Assembly: GCA_038503035.1 (NCBI GenBank)
Contig: JAVSML010025538.1
Location: 1,900,880 to 1,964,879 of the forward strand
Source: Crocodylus rhombifer
Taxonomy: Eukaryota; Chordata; Crocodylia; Crocodylidae
Reading direction: 5' to 3'
DNA length: 64,000 nucleotides
Position numbers and translations under genes: made by a program. Shown one piece after another: positions 48,786-60,625 of the stretch (positions within the stretch are counted from its first letter, which is position 1; every line of letters starts with the position of its first letter). The notes beneath the pieces are model-generated. The model did not search any database. It saw only the letters and a list, made by a program, of their open reading frames with translations, and was not told the origin of the DNA.

Positions 48786-48917
48786 TGGACTCTTCAGACA
48801 TCTTAAAACTCACCAATAATCCACCCCCGACAGGCATCATCCTCATATCAAGGAACAGGCAAAGCATTAAGCATAATGATAATTTATTATATGACATGAC
48901 ACATTGTTATGGCATTA

Positions 48918-49037
48918 ATTTTTAGCTAACCAAACAATGTAGCCTTTAAACAGCAGTCACAATGTTCTTTCTTATCAATATTCTCTTCACAAAAAAGGAC
49001 CAAAGAAACCCATTTTTAATAATATAAAATCATTAAC
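48918..49037 (+). repeat. Left arm of a near-identical inverted duplication
   Basis: The segment from atttttagctaacc to aaaatcattaac is present in inverted form at 49207-49315. The only sizeable difference is an 11-base stretch (tgtagccttta, about 48937-48947) missing from the right arm. Confidence 0.9.
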
Positions 49038-49078
49038 ATATAACAAAATAATATAAAATCATTAACATATAACAATAT
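49019..49078 (+). repeat. Tandem duplication, period 29
   Basis: The phrase aatataaaatcattaacat and its neighbouring bases occur twice, starting at 49021 and 49050. This lies at the inner edge of the left inverted arm. Confidence 0.85.
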
Positions 49079-49156
49079 AATCCCACAGTATTGTCTTCCA
49101 TCATGCATATCTTTGTCTCTCAACAAACGAAATAGATATGGAGTGCCAGTGTAAAG

Positions 49157-49690
49157 CAGGGCTGTGCAAAGCTTTGGGTGGTGATTCGATTCAGAGGAGA
49201 TCATTAGTTAATGATTTTATATTATTAAAAATGGGTTTCTTTGGTCCTTTTTTGTGAAGAGAATATTGATAAGAAAGAACATTGTGACTGCTGTTTTGTT
49301 TGGTTAGCTAAAAATCCAAATCAAATCAGGGGATCAATTAAAAAGTCCGAATTGATTTGAAGCTCACCAAGTCTTCAGAAAAGATTTGAAGAGCTTTGAT
49401 GATTCAGACAGTCCCCGGTGGCTGCAGCAGGGAGCTGCAGCTGGATTCGGAGCTGGTAAGTAGGGGTGGGGACTATGGGGGGACCCCTGCCAGGCCCCAT
49501 CCCCTGCCTGATCCCCCCCCCCCGCCCTGGCTGCCCTGGCTGCTTCAGCTCTGGCCCTTTAAGAAAAAAAATACAAGAAAAGCTCAAGACTCACTGCTCC
49601 TGTAGCGGTCTCGGGGCTTCAGAGGGCTTGTGGAAGAGCCCCCCCCACGTGGTGTGGGGCAGCGGTGGAGATCATGGGTTAGATTTCCTC
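49157..49690 (+). mobile_element. hAT-like element interrupted by an inverted insertion
   Basis: cagggctgtgcaaagctttg at 49157 is a hAT-like terminus. It is followed by gggtggtgattcgattcag, then by the inverted arm 49207-49315. The A/T-rich gattcg-type sequence resumes at 49316 (ccaaatcaaatcagggg, gtccgaattgatttgaagc). A GC-rich tail with a C run at about 49513-49525 extends to about 49690. The right terminus was not identified. Confidence 0.5.
49207..49315 (-). repeat. Right arm of the inverted duplication
   Basis: Reverse complement of 48918-49037 apart from one 11-base length difference and perhaps a few edge bases. It interrupts the hAT-like element. Confidence 0.9.
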
Positions 49691-49965
49691 TCCCCAATGT
49701 CCCAGCTGCTCAGACTTTATACAGGTGAATTTATTTTCACCTACTATGACTTACAAAGAGGACAACTAATACTTAAAAGTATCTTAAAATACCAGTGTGT
49801 AGTAGTTTTATAGCTAAATTCTGATAGATGAACCACAAGAAAAAAGTGTGCATGTGTGTTTTTGTGCATGCAAAATGCTGAAAATAAGGTAGCCTCAACA
49901 GCAGTAGCAGAGTTGACTAAGACATTGAAACAATCTTTGAAGCTGCTACAGGGTTCCCCCCCCAC

Positions 49966-49968
<3 letters not shown>

Positions 49969-50017
<49 letters not shown>
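49969..50017 (+). repeat. (AC)n microsatellite, about 24 units
   Basis: Uninterrupted acacac run, likely polymorphic. The Cys/Val-repeat frame on the minus strand is an artefact of it. Confidence 0.98.
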
Positions 50018-50018
<1 letters not shown>

Positions 50019-50019
50019 G

Positions 50020-51415
50020 AAGTTGATATTTCAACTATCTGCTGGTACTTCATCCATACCCTAAACTACATTGTTCCCTAGGAAGCAATATTTCCTGTCA
50101 TGATGACCTTGGTTTTGCACATTACTTTGTGGCAGAAAATGGATATTAGCTCTTTCCACAAGATTAAGTAACCAACTCTTCATTCCAGAAATGAAAACCA
50201 CATTGTCTACAAGCCTTAAATTATCTTTACCACAAAAGTCATCCAATATCTTTGTTACCATCTCAGCATGGATGTTGAAAACCTGAAGCAAAGGAATGAA
50301 GTGCAACTATTTTTTGTTTTCCCCATTTCTTTTTTTTCAGGTTTGGATTGTTACACATTTTCACAGAACTGTATTCAGGAAAACAGAAACTTCGATCAAT
50401 TGTTATCGTCAGGGTATCAGCAAACAGAACTTCGTCACTCTATAGTACAAAAAACTGTTTCCCTTCCATTCTTTTTTCACTCCTTTTCTACAGACATTTT
50501 CAATTCTGGTTTGTGGCTATTCACACTACAATAATAACCCTGATTTTAATGAGGTAGATCTATTACCTATTGTCTCATACTTTTTTTTTAGTAAGAGTTA
50601 GACGGTTATGTGGTGATTGTATTATATTTTAAAACTTGTAAGTTTAATTCAAACTTATTAATCATCAGAATGAGAAATTCTTACTGAAACAGATTAAGTC
50701 ACTTAATTCTTCCTTATCTGTCAGTACCAGATTGATGCTTACCAAAGGCTTCTCTATCCAATAGAGCTTAAAAACTCAATGGTGCTATCAGCACCACCAA
50801 CAATTATAACAGTAAAATAAATAAATATATGTACTTGCCAACACTTCCCATTGTATCAAACTCTGCTGCCACTTGATTATACTTTTGTGAAATTTTCTCT
50901 TTGAACTGAAATGCTCCAGGCTGGATGACTGCCTGTGGCTCTGTTATTTTCTGGATTGTTTTTTGTTTTTGTTTTTTTGGGGGGGAGGGTAAGGGTCAGC
51001 CAAGACAGTTTACCTGTTTGCAAAAACAAAGCTATGGACAAATATGCTGCCCTGCTCATGTTTAAAACACTGTAAATATTTAAACCATACATGCTCAAAA
51101 AAAATTCTTGTAACATATTATCAAACATGCATCCTCATGATTTGGAGGAGGGATTTGGCCAAAATGTGGGTCTTTGTGCCAAGGTTCTCCTTCCTTGTCC
51201 CATGAAAATCTATCTGCACATGCTCAGAAAAAACTACTTTATTTTTATCAGATACATTTCCCAAAGATTCTATATGTATTGAACATACATCAGCTTGGAT
51301 CCAAATACCATTTTCTTAGCAACTGATCTTCTAGATAGATTCAAGTCTGAGCATCTTAAGTAAGAACAGGAAGACTATCTATATGTTATCCCGCATGACT
51401 TCACTCCTTGGCTTA
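50020..51415. other. AT-rich stretch without recognised gene
   Basis: Frames of 63-88 codons without domain features. No repeat recognised. Confidence 0.5.
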
Positions 51416-51423
51416 GGCAGCAT

Positions 51424-51639
51424 CAGTGGCATACCGATAGTAGGGAGCAGGGGGTCTACTCCTGGGTGCCAGCCGGGGGGTGCCAGCCAGGCCCTCCAGG
51501 GGATACTCAGTTTCCCAGTGGCACTTCCGGTTTCACTGATTGGCCACCCTGCCCTTCCCTCCCCCTCAGCAATTGGCTGCGGACAAGGTGGGGGGTGCAA
51601 ATGGAAGCATTGGTGTTGGAGACCTACGGTATACTACTG
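51424..51639. mobile_element. hAT-type MITE with 8-bp target duplication (7 of 8)
   Basis: The left end cagtggcataccgatagta mirrors the right end, which reverse-complemented reads cagtagtataccgtaggtc. The flanks are ggcagcat (51416-51423) and ggtagcat (51640-51647), differing at one base. At 216 bp, with a GC-rich interior holding a short tandem duplication (gggtgccagccggg / gggtgccagccagg), it has no transposase and is non-autonomous. Confidence 0.8.
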
Positions 51640-51649
51640 GGTAGCATAG

Positions 51650-52890
51650 AGAAGGAATATACCTGATTTGAATGCAATGGAGACAAGAAACAGTGGGGTA
51701 CTGGTGACAAGTGTACTGTGACCAGCGAAGGTGGACTTTGAGGACTGGGATTGGCCTGGGACTTGAAGTTGAGGTCTGGGGAAGATTATAATCTGAAAAA
51801 GAGCCTGAGAACTATAAGTGAATTGTACAACTGGCTTTGCAAAGAGACTGGGATTTGAAGGTAGGGAAGAAAAATGGAAAAGACCAGAATCCATTAGATG
51901 GGGAAATGTGGAGGCAGCTGAGGGGTTATGGGAGGTCAGGGTTGGAGAGAGAAAGTGAGACAGAGAGATGAGGAGCTGGGGAGAATATGACTAGCTGGGC
52001 AAGGAGACAGGGAGTAGAATGGGGATTCCAGAGAATATCTAGGACATATTGGGTAAAGAAACTTAGACTGGGATAGAGAAGGAAAAATAATAATAGGTCA
52101 GACTGGAGGAAGGCTGAGGTGAAAATAATCAAGTTTAAAGTGGAACAGGCAGAAGGAATGTGTACCCACCAGAAGATAATTTTTCCACAACCTGGAATAA
52201 AACCTGGAATTTTACCATTCTTCTGTTTCCAGTAAAAAGCTGTGAAACTACTTGCAAAGTATCCCATCCCTCTCTATTGCTAATGTTGTCATCCTTTATG
52301 TATCATTTCATTATCTCAAGTAGCAGAGGGTATGCACAAAGGATGTCAAGGTTCCAACTCGGCTGATAACCTTAGTAGGCATCAACAGTTTTATAGTCAA
52401 AGAGTTCTTCTTTTAAGCAACAAATAATAATAGATGGAAATATTTTCAAATGATTAAAGTTGCTGTTAAGCATTCAGAAGTTATAAAATGCTAGAATTAA
52501 GATTGCCCATGTATTATTAATCTTTAAATACAATGATTTTTCTTTCCATAGAATTCCTGAATGTGTAGGATGGCCCCGTTCTTCAGCCTGTAGGAGCTCT
52601 GACTTCTTTTTTGCTGGAAGGCGTGCAGTGCAGTTAATAGGGTGGGAAAATGCAGAAACAGAAAGGAGGACTTGCAACTTGCCGTTACTTGCCATTGAGA
52701 AAACTGGAATGTATCTATGCTTATTTCGTACCATTTATATATGTTGATAGGCCAAGATGTAACCAGGCAGTTACTCACTGAACATGCGTTCTTCAGCTTC
52801 TGGAGGTCTAATGTGAATGTATGTAGTCTGGTTTGCTGACATGTAGAGGAATCACAGGTGCAAGTGAAACTGTATTTTGAATATATCAAG
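51650..52890. other. Stretch without recognised gene
   Basis: A purine-rich segment at 51660-52120 may be an old repeat. The remainder is AT-rich. The minus-strand frames at 51926-52267 and 52524-52889 show no recognisable domain. Confidence 0.45.
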
Positions 52891-52894
52891 TGTA

Positions 52895-53080
52895 TCTAAC
52901 ACTTACTGCTCTGAAATTCAGGCCTCTGGCATCTCAAAACGGGCACACAAAGCCAGTGGATATCTTTGACTTTAATTTCTCTGTGCCTCAGTTCCCCATC
53001 TGTCAAATGGGAACATAAAACACCCTCATCTCATAGTGCTGTTTTGAAGATACATCAATTTTATATTGTGCACCATGATA
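52895..53080 (-). repeat. MIR SINE
   Basis: In plus orientation: tctctgtgcctcagttcccc, atctgtcaaatgggaacata, then cctcatctcatagtgctgtt and ttgaagataca. This is the reverse complement of the MIR 3' core, well preserved compared with the other MIR-like fragments here. Confidence 0.75.
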
Positions 53081-53263
53081 ATTGGTACAATAAATAAGAC
53101 CATCAGGAAATGAGTAATTCTGTGTTTAAACTGATTTTTGAATAGAGGGAAATAAATTAATCCTTGGGCTACCTGTTGAACAAGATGATGAAAACAGAAC
53201 CGTGAATTACTAAGTGTCACCCATTCTGTGTTTACAGTGGCAGGGTTCCTGTGGAGGAAAAAA

Positions 53264-53294
53264 GATGATGATGATGATAATGATGATGATGATG
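53264..53294 (+). repeat. (GAT)n microsatellite
   Basis: About ten gat units with one taa interruption. Confidence 0.95.
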
Positions 53295-53340
53295 CAATTA
53301 GAAACTGCATGAACATGAGGTGGCATAAGTTAAAGTCATA

Positions 53341-53891
53341 GTGGGTGCATCTACAAATTCATTAATATGCTTTTGCTAATGCACATTAAATTTAGTATCT
53401 CCAGGCATTTTTACACCTGCTACTGATGCGTCGCTGGGCACTTTTAATTAGTGAACCATTCTAATGGAAAGCACCTGTGTGTCACATACATCAGTGGTGC
53501 AATGTGTCCCCACACTGAGAAAATGGTGGTGGGCCACTTTGAACTAAAGCACATCAAACTTGTTTTATTTCAAAGCGCACTGCCAACATTTTCTCAGCAC
53601 AGAACTGCACTGTGCCACTGATGCACATGATGTGTGAGGCTGCCAGAGCAAATCAATTTACAGGCTGCAGCAGACTTGATTAACTGAGTCTGCTTCAACA
53701 TGCTGAATTTCCAGAACATTGGAGCAGGCTTCCTGCATGTGTGTAAGTGGCCTCCATTGTGAGGTACTAGAAAAAGCTGCATTAGCTTATTTTAATGTGT
53801 ATTAACCAGAGCACATGATTCTTTCTGATGCTTGTGATACTTTAATGCACTTTAAAATATGCTAATGCACACTAAAGCACATATATAGACA
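53341..53891. mobile_element. Foldback MITE related to the 2.8 kb element
   Basis: The ends are loose inverted repeats: gtgggtgcatctacaaattc and, reverse-complemented from the right, tttgtgtctatatatgtgc. Subterminal gctaatgcacattaaat mirrors tgctaatgcacactaaag. The core 53490-53555 is the inverted match of 53560-53625 (catcagtgg, ctgagaaaatg, ctttgaa). Core phrases gagaaaatggtggtg and ctttgaactaaagca equal those at 2885-2920. No coding capacity. Confidence 0.7.
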
Positions 53892-54490
53892 CAAATATTT
53901 CATATTTGTGACTGGTTGGCTTTGCAACTTTACCTATGTTATGTTAGTGCAGGTTTCTGTTTCAAATCTAATATTTATATTTTGTTATCAACACAAAGCC
54001 AGAAACAGAGGGGACCTATTGTGCTAAGTGCATGAGCAGAAACAAAATATATGATAGTGTTTGCTGTATGTCATTGTCAACAGGGACCAGGAGGACCAGT
54101 GCAGCAGCCAGCAGGAGCCCAATGCACGGGACATCACTGCCAGAGGCTGGGACTGGTGTAGCTGTAGCATGAGGCAGCAGAGGAAGTTGCATGAGAGCTG
54201 CCACATGCTACCCCAGTGTTCTTCATGCTGCTCCTGGCCAGAAATGCAGCTGGTCAAGGAGCAGGGCTAGCTTTTAAAGATGGCCTCCAGTCAGAGGCAG
54301 CTGTGGTCAGAGGTTCCAGTTTCCCCTGGTGGAGGCAGGGCCATAGGAAGCAGGAACAATTTGCTGCCAAGAGCAGCAGATCTGCTCCCACATCTCTATG
54401 TGTAGATGCCTGCCAGGGAGCATTTACTCACAAGCAGCTTACTCGCAAGTCAACTGGCACCCCATCAAATGCATGTGTAGACACACCCAT
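53892..54490. repeat. GC-richer segment ending in a MITE-like terminus
   Basis: The segment ends gcatgtgtagacacaccc near 54488, like the right ends of the 2763 and 30817 MITEs, and carries another catctctatgtgtagatgcc at about 54391. Frames on both strands (62-121 codons) are unrecognised. A matching left end was not found. Confidence 0.35.
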
Positions 54491-56560
54491 GGGGCCCTAC
54501 CTTTATATTTTCCTTCCATTGGCTGCAAAAAAACAACAACAAACCAATTTAGGGAGACAGGATGGGCACCACTATTTTTGAAAGTTTATGTATTGAACTA
54601 AGTCCCACAATTCAAGCTAATCTCTAGGGTATATCAGATTTGGGCAAATAAGAGACTCAACTTTAGGATTAAATTTAAATGATGTGTAAAGTAGAAACTC
54701 GAGAAAACATTATCTAACCTTAGATACCATCAGTATTTGAGGGGCCTTGGAGATATTTAATTATATTTTAAAGTTCAACACAACCAATAGTTCAATAAGT
54801 TGAGAACTAAATATCATGACTGAATAAAAGGCTGTGCATCTGACTTCCATCTAAGCATTTCAGGGAAGAGTGGACCAGAGAAATTGAAAGGTTACAGGAG
54901 TAAAATGACTTTTTCCCCTGTTTTAAACTACTTGATCTTATGTGCCATATGTCTTAAATTCTGTACTGGAACTTTAATTGATCATGAAACTAATGTGAAC
55001 TCCTAGTTAATAACTCTGATATTTTTAGAACTGTAGACTTGGAGAGACAAATGAATGGTCAGTTTGGAACAAGACAAGAGATTTCTAATTCAACATGTAT
55101 AGCCTTATGGATTCATGTCCAAATCCAAAGAAATTAAGTATGATCAAATGGACATCATCTAAAGGATAGTATTGGTATTTTATCCTTTTTGCAATTAATA
55201 AATTCCAATTAAGAAACTTATATTCATTTTGATATTAGCACTAAGAAAGAGTTGCCAAATAGGTAAGAGAAATAAAACAAGGCACCTTTAAGAAAAGGGG
55301 CACAAACTTGTGGAATATAAACAAACAATGTAAAAATGGCACCTTTGAGTGGATCCAAAACTACCAACTGTAAGAATTCATATTAGGACAAGAAAGCTAT
55401 AGATTAATGATGTTATAAATAGAAAAGCTGAAACAGAGGCAGGAATAAACTACTCCAGAAAGTTTACCATGAAAAAATATCATTACTCTTATGTAAATAC
55501 AGAATATAACTTCCTTGACTACAGAATAACTCAGGGCCTTGTTACATACTACCTTTAGGCAGCTCCTGGAGCTCTTGACCTCTTCATTGTCCATATCTTA
55601 ACACCTTAAAGTGGCTTAAAGCACTTGTGGCACAGCTCAAAGTTATGCCACAACAGGGCAGGATTATCTTTGATCCTCACAACTCAGCTCCTGTGCCATT
55701 AACTTGTGGCCACTCCCCACAGATGTGCTGCCCAAGTTGAAGTCCTCCAGTATGCAAGAATACAATGGCCCTTCTCCCATCCTCCTGTTCTGCTTGGACA
55801 CCATTCCCCACCCAGATCAGCCTGTCACTGCTTGGGTGCTGTGTAGTAGGGCTGATCCCTTTCCTTTACTTTTCCACCACCACCATTTTCATTCCTGTGG
55901 GTCCCACTCACCACCAGCCAAAAGGTGACTGCACTGCCTTGCATTTTGCCTGCCAGACTTCCTATGGCCGCCGCCATCTCCAGCTCCCATCATATTTCCT
56001 ATCTGACTGGCATGATCCACAGCCCTCCCTCTACCTCCTTTCTCTCAGTGCTGACCTAGTCTCCTCCTATCCAGAGACTCTAAGCCATGCAGCCCAGATG
56101 TGTAAACGAGAGCTCATCTGAGCCACACACACATAGTCAGTGACTGCCAATCCAACCTCTTCTAAGCCATTCTGAGCCCATCTCTCCCCCAGAACAGAGC
56201 TAAAACAGGCTATTTTAGTTCAAGTTTCCCCTCTCAGCTGGCATCCTTACCAAGCATCAACAACATCTAGCAGGCAGCATTGTAGAGTTTGTGCGTGTAT
56301 GACTGAAAGCAAGACAGAGAGAAACAAGGGGGTCTAGATTCATGCTAGCTCATGAGATTATACAGCTTTGAAACTTCCCTCCTGCAGCTTCTAGTCCTGC
56401 CCCATGCTTGCAGCCCAGATACATGCTCAGCTGCCCCAGCATGGAACAGCAGCTTCCCCGGCAGCAGGCCGCCCCCCATGCCCCTTCATGGAGCATGGCA
56501 CTACTAGAGCTGTGAGGTTCGAGCTCTTTGCCTAACTGAAAATTTATGGAGGAAGATACA
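54491..56560. other. Stretch without recognised gene
   Basis: AT-rich to about 55540, then GC-richer to 56330 with pyrimidine-rich plus-strand frames (74 and 118 codons). The GC-richer part may be an old DNA transposon, but no termini were found. Confidence 0.4.
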
Positions 56561-56573
56561 GCCTTAGAAGCAT

Positions 56574-56620
56574 AGAGAATCATAGAGAAGTAGGGGTGGA
56601 AGGGAGACCCGTACAGCATG
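56574..56620 (-). repeat. CR1 3'-end fragment
   Basis: gaatcatagagaagtagggg followed by tggaaggg is the plus-strand reading of the CR1 3' tail, as in 31165-31200. Only about 45 bases remain. Confidence 0.55.
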
Positions 56621-57831
56621 TCACAGCTGTGCAGATGGGCAAGTCAGATAAGGTTTCTAGACTAAAGATGCAACTGCTCCAAACTCCAAGCAAATCAACA
56701 ATAAACATGGCTCAAAATACAATGTGTAATGAGGCTCTCAGAGTGCCCACTCCAGACTTTAAAGTAACCTACAAGTCTAAATGAAAGCTCTGTAAGGTAG
56801 GGTTGTAGTAGTAAAGAGTGTGATTATACTACCACAGTGCCCAGGAGCCCATTTTGCTAGAAACTGTACAAACTGTGTATCTGCCTTGTGGCAGCTGATC
56901 ACAGAATACCCCAAGAACATCATGTGTCTGGGTTTTGTGAAGGAATTAGTGAACCATAAGTAGTACTATTATTTACACCCTGAGAGCACCTAAAGATACC
57001 AGCATATCTAGGTATTGTACAGACACTGAATGGCACACTTTCCATGCCCTGAAAAGCTTATGTTCATAAAATTGTACAGGCAATCTTATACAGGTCTGCA
57101 GAAAAAAGTAGCATGTATTAGTTGCCAGACAAATGTCTTCAGTCTGGGCTCAGCCTGAGCATGTTCCTTCCATCCTTCATAAAAAGTATACAACCTAATG
57201 CAAAATATAAAGCCAAACCAAATATCTTGCCAAAAGCATGTGTTATAGTCTGTCCCAAACATTCAAAATGCACTTTGGTTATAATTCAGGGGCTTTGGTT
57301 ACATAGCTCACTACAACCATGAAGGCTAGTACCTGTATGTGTGTTTTTATGAAAGCTGATTCACTTCTAACCCTAAGTCCCTGGGTAATGAGGCTCTCAG
57401 GAAAACATCAAGACATGAAATTGTGAGAGTTGAGAAAAATGTTGAGAACTGAGAGTTTATACATTAAATAAACTCAAGTGGTGATAGGTCCTCAGCTTTT
57501 CTCTACCTGGTCAAAGAAAAAACCTTAATTTATGGAAAAATAAACCAGAAAGTCAGTCAAGCAAGTATCCCTGGTGAACCTGGATATGAGCTAGGTATCA
57601 TGCTTGTGCTCAGTATTCTTTCATTCTGCACAAACATATAACTGGTTATGCAAAATTGATTTATTTGTAGTAGTTTGAGAGATAGTTAGCTGTATTTTAA
57701 TTTCAATACTAACAGCTTTAATTATTACATCCTCAAGCTGTTGATAGATGAAACAATTCTCTCTCTTTTAAGGGGACAGGGGATACTCACTGCTTGTAAG
57801 CACATCAGCTGATTTGATGTAACTGTTTTGT
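56621..57831. other. Stretch without recognised gene
   Basis: About 56965-57080 (gcacctaaagata, ggtattgtacagacactgaa, catgccctgaaaagcttatg) resembles an old LINE-derived amniote repeat. The rest is unrecognised. Confidence 0.4.
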
Positions 57832-57841
57832 NNNNNNNNNN
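57832..57841. other. Assembly gap, 10 Ns
   Basis: Ten consecutive N. It lies at the left edge of a repeat copy, consistent with assembly difficulty in repetitive DNA. The true gap size is unknown. Confidence 0.99.
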
Positions 57842-58400
57842 AGATAAACCAGATTGAATGTAGTATTACACTAAATCAATCTGGTTCAAACTAGTTTATG
57901 AAACTTCTGTCCCAGACCCCTTCTTGGTTCAAGTTAAATCAGAGTCAACCAGCATCCCAGCATGTTTTCCATCCCTGGGCTGGACTGTCTGCTCCATCAG
58001 AGAAGGGTTGTGGGGGAGGGGGAGAGAGGCAGGGACTGTCCCCTCCAGGCAAACCCTGTCTGGGGTCTATGGCCAGGGAGGGGGATGTTAAACGCCCCCT
58101 TCCACCAAGTACAGAGCTGCTCTGACTCATTAAATCTACTGAAAGTTACTGCTGGCTGCAACCATGGACTACAAATCCCAGAGGCATGTGGAAGCAGGAA
58201 GAGGAAGTGATGAGCAACCCTGCAGAGTCCTGCTTCTGTGATGCTGGACTGAAAATCCCAGCATCCTCAGGGGCAGCAGGAAGAGGAAGTGCCAGAGAGC
58301 CATGCTATATTATCTCAGGCTTCTGGCCTGAAGCACCTCAGGCATATGGCTGCATTTCCTGAATCAAAGGTAAATGCGTGTCCAGTTGTTTTTCAGTTTA
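57842..58400. mobile_element. Non-autonomous DNA transposon, copy C of a four-copy family
   Basis: Closely follows copy B (31581-32255): attgaatgtagtattacac, gacccctt..ggttcaagt, ccagcatcccagcatg, gtacagagctgctctg, ctggctgcaaccatggact, gccagagagccatgct and ggcttctggcctga. The left end is lost in the N gap. The 61-82 codon frames are repeat-derived. Confidence 0.7.
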
Positions 58401-59655
58401 ATCTTTGCAACTTAGAATAAACTGCAAATACTGAATCAATTCAGCTTTTTGGCTGTCTGCATTTAGCCCATTAGCACACAGGACAGCTACTTCTTCCTTT
58501 GCTTCCCAAAATAGATTCTTCAAGTCACCCACCCAGCACTGGCATGAGACCAGTGCAAGAATTATTTAACAAATCTGCTCATGGTAGCTTCTGGATGGTG
58601 CTTCAGACAGGAGCACATCCAGGTTTATATTAAACAGTTTATATACATGTCCAATTAGGCCTGTGAGTAAATAATGTAAACAAAACAACCCTCCTGAACC
58701 TAAAATTCAGCTCAGCCATTTCAATAAACAACTATGTTTTGCCATCTCTCTTAGAAAAAAATACCAGCTAAAGCTTCTTATTTTAAGGAGTACCATCCAA
58801 AAAAATTATAGAATGGATACTGTCAGCAAAAATGAGAACACAACTTTATAGTGTACCTCCCATTTCACCTCTGAACTTTTCAAAAACTATCTGGCCAATC
58901 TTTACAACTACCATTTAAGAAATATACCACTGTCTTGTGATGTATCAACAAGGATGATGAACAGTTTTTAGAATTCCATTAGATAAATGATTCAATAAGC
59001 TTTCTAATTTCATTTCTGATTAATGATGCATATTAAAGATTTTAAATCCAAAAGTATTAGGATGTTGGAGAATCTGAAGATGGCAAAACTTAACTAGTAT
59101 AAGCCCTTGTATATGTATACTTATAGTAAGCATGCTTCTGTTTGCTGAATTAAATCTCAGTCTTATTTTTTATTCCAATGTTGTCCTTGATTATCCATGT
59201 TGAAACATCAGATGTGTGTTTTTAAGCCAAAATGGAACCTTCCTTATATTAGTAGCACATTAAACCAAAAAAAATCAAAAACTCTTCAAAATAAAGATGA
59301 TATAATATATTCTTTAAATAATATAAAAACCATCAAAAACACTTGAAATAGTTTTTAAAAGTATATGGTTAACATGTGAATATGGCGTATCCCATTTTAA
59401 TGTGCATTGGTTCTTGTGATAATACAGTGGCATGGCAAATATATTTGCATATTTCAATGTACTGTCCCCTCCCTGGCTTCTTTCTTACTTACTTGCCATA
59501 AATAACTAAACATGAGGTTGGTGTAATTCTGGTTATCCATTTGTGAAAGTTAAAATAATCATTAAAGAGTGCTCTCAATTATCAATTCTGGGTATGGATA
59601 ACAAACGTATTTCCAAGGGGAGAAAAAATACTTCAGAAAGATATATAAATATATC

Positions 59656-59691
<36 letters not shown>

Positions 59692-60455
59692 AATTAAAAA
59701 ACAAACACCTAATGAAAATAAAGTAAGAAATTTATATGCTGACCAGTTTTGCTATTGCTGTTTGGGTGATAGAGAATAGATGATTGTTTAATTTAATATA
59801 TACACACATAAATATTTAAATAATGTGCACACCTCTCATGTACCACGTCATGTCTTTCAATGGGAATAAACCTTTCCATGGAATAGAAACTAAACTAAAC
59901 TAAACTAAAAACTAAAAAGTATAAATGCAAAAAAAAAAAAAACAAAAAATTCAAAACCAATCATTTAAATACTGTGCTTGCTAATTTGAACTACAGTATA
60001 ATAAAATCCAAAGCAATTACTATGATTGGATAATTAATATTCTCTTTTGTCTTTTGTCTTATATGATTGTGCATCTAAATTTATGGCCTTCAGTTTCATT
60101 CCTCAGTCCTACAGTAGCTTAGTAATATATGAATTTGAATTTACAAACCACTTTTCACAGACAAGCCTATGAACTGCACTTCATGAACCTCCTAGGTACA
60201 GAAACTCATGGACTTAATATAGACATTGGAATTCTGACACACCACAGCCTGCAGGACATCTGACTCCCCAAGTACCACTCCACTTTTACCTGCGCTGCTC
60301 CAGTCCCCTCCCCCCCCGCACCCCCCCCCCACTCCAGCCTGTCCCTCATCCCCTGACACCTCCATTTCCATTTTCACTGACTGGCTTTCTTGCCTGCATT
60401 GCATGCCAGCTTCTGGTGTCTTTACTATTCCTTCCATCCAGGAACAGCACACACA
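58401..60455. other. AT-rich stretch with microsatellites
   Basis: No gene recognised. Contains (GA)n at 59665-59690, a (CTAAA)n run at about 59889-59911, an A-run at 59929-59941 and C-runs at about 60309-60330. Confidence 0.6.
59665..59690 (+). repeat. (GA)n microsatellite, about 13 units
   Basis: Uninterrupted gagaga run. The Arg/Glu repeat frame across it is an artefact. Confidence 0.95.
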
Positions 60456-60459
60456 CAAA

Positions 60460-60625
60460 CTACAGGTGCTGCCTCAGCCTGATGAAGGGTTTTTCAACCC
60501 CAAACCTTGCTAAGATATATTTCTCCAAATATTCAGTTGGTCTACTAAAAGATATCAGCTTGACCCAAAGAACCTTGTCTGCCATGTCCTTAAACCAACA
60601 TGGCTACAAGCCAGACCCGTAGCAC
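60460..60625 (-). repeat. Interspersed repeat fragment ('gccgtgttagtctg' family)
   Basis: In plus orientation: cagcctgatgaagggttttt, then gttggtctactaaaagatat and ccaacatggctaca. This is the reverse complement of the common layout whose start is also seen at 7265 and 27050. Confidence 0.55.

Noticed and set aside
49744..50034. 96-codon frame with a Cys-Val repeat
   Set aside because: It is a translation of the (AC)n microsatellite.
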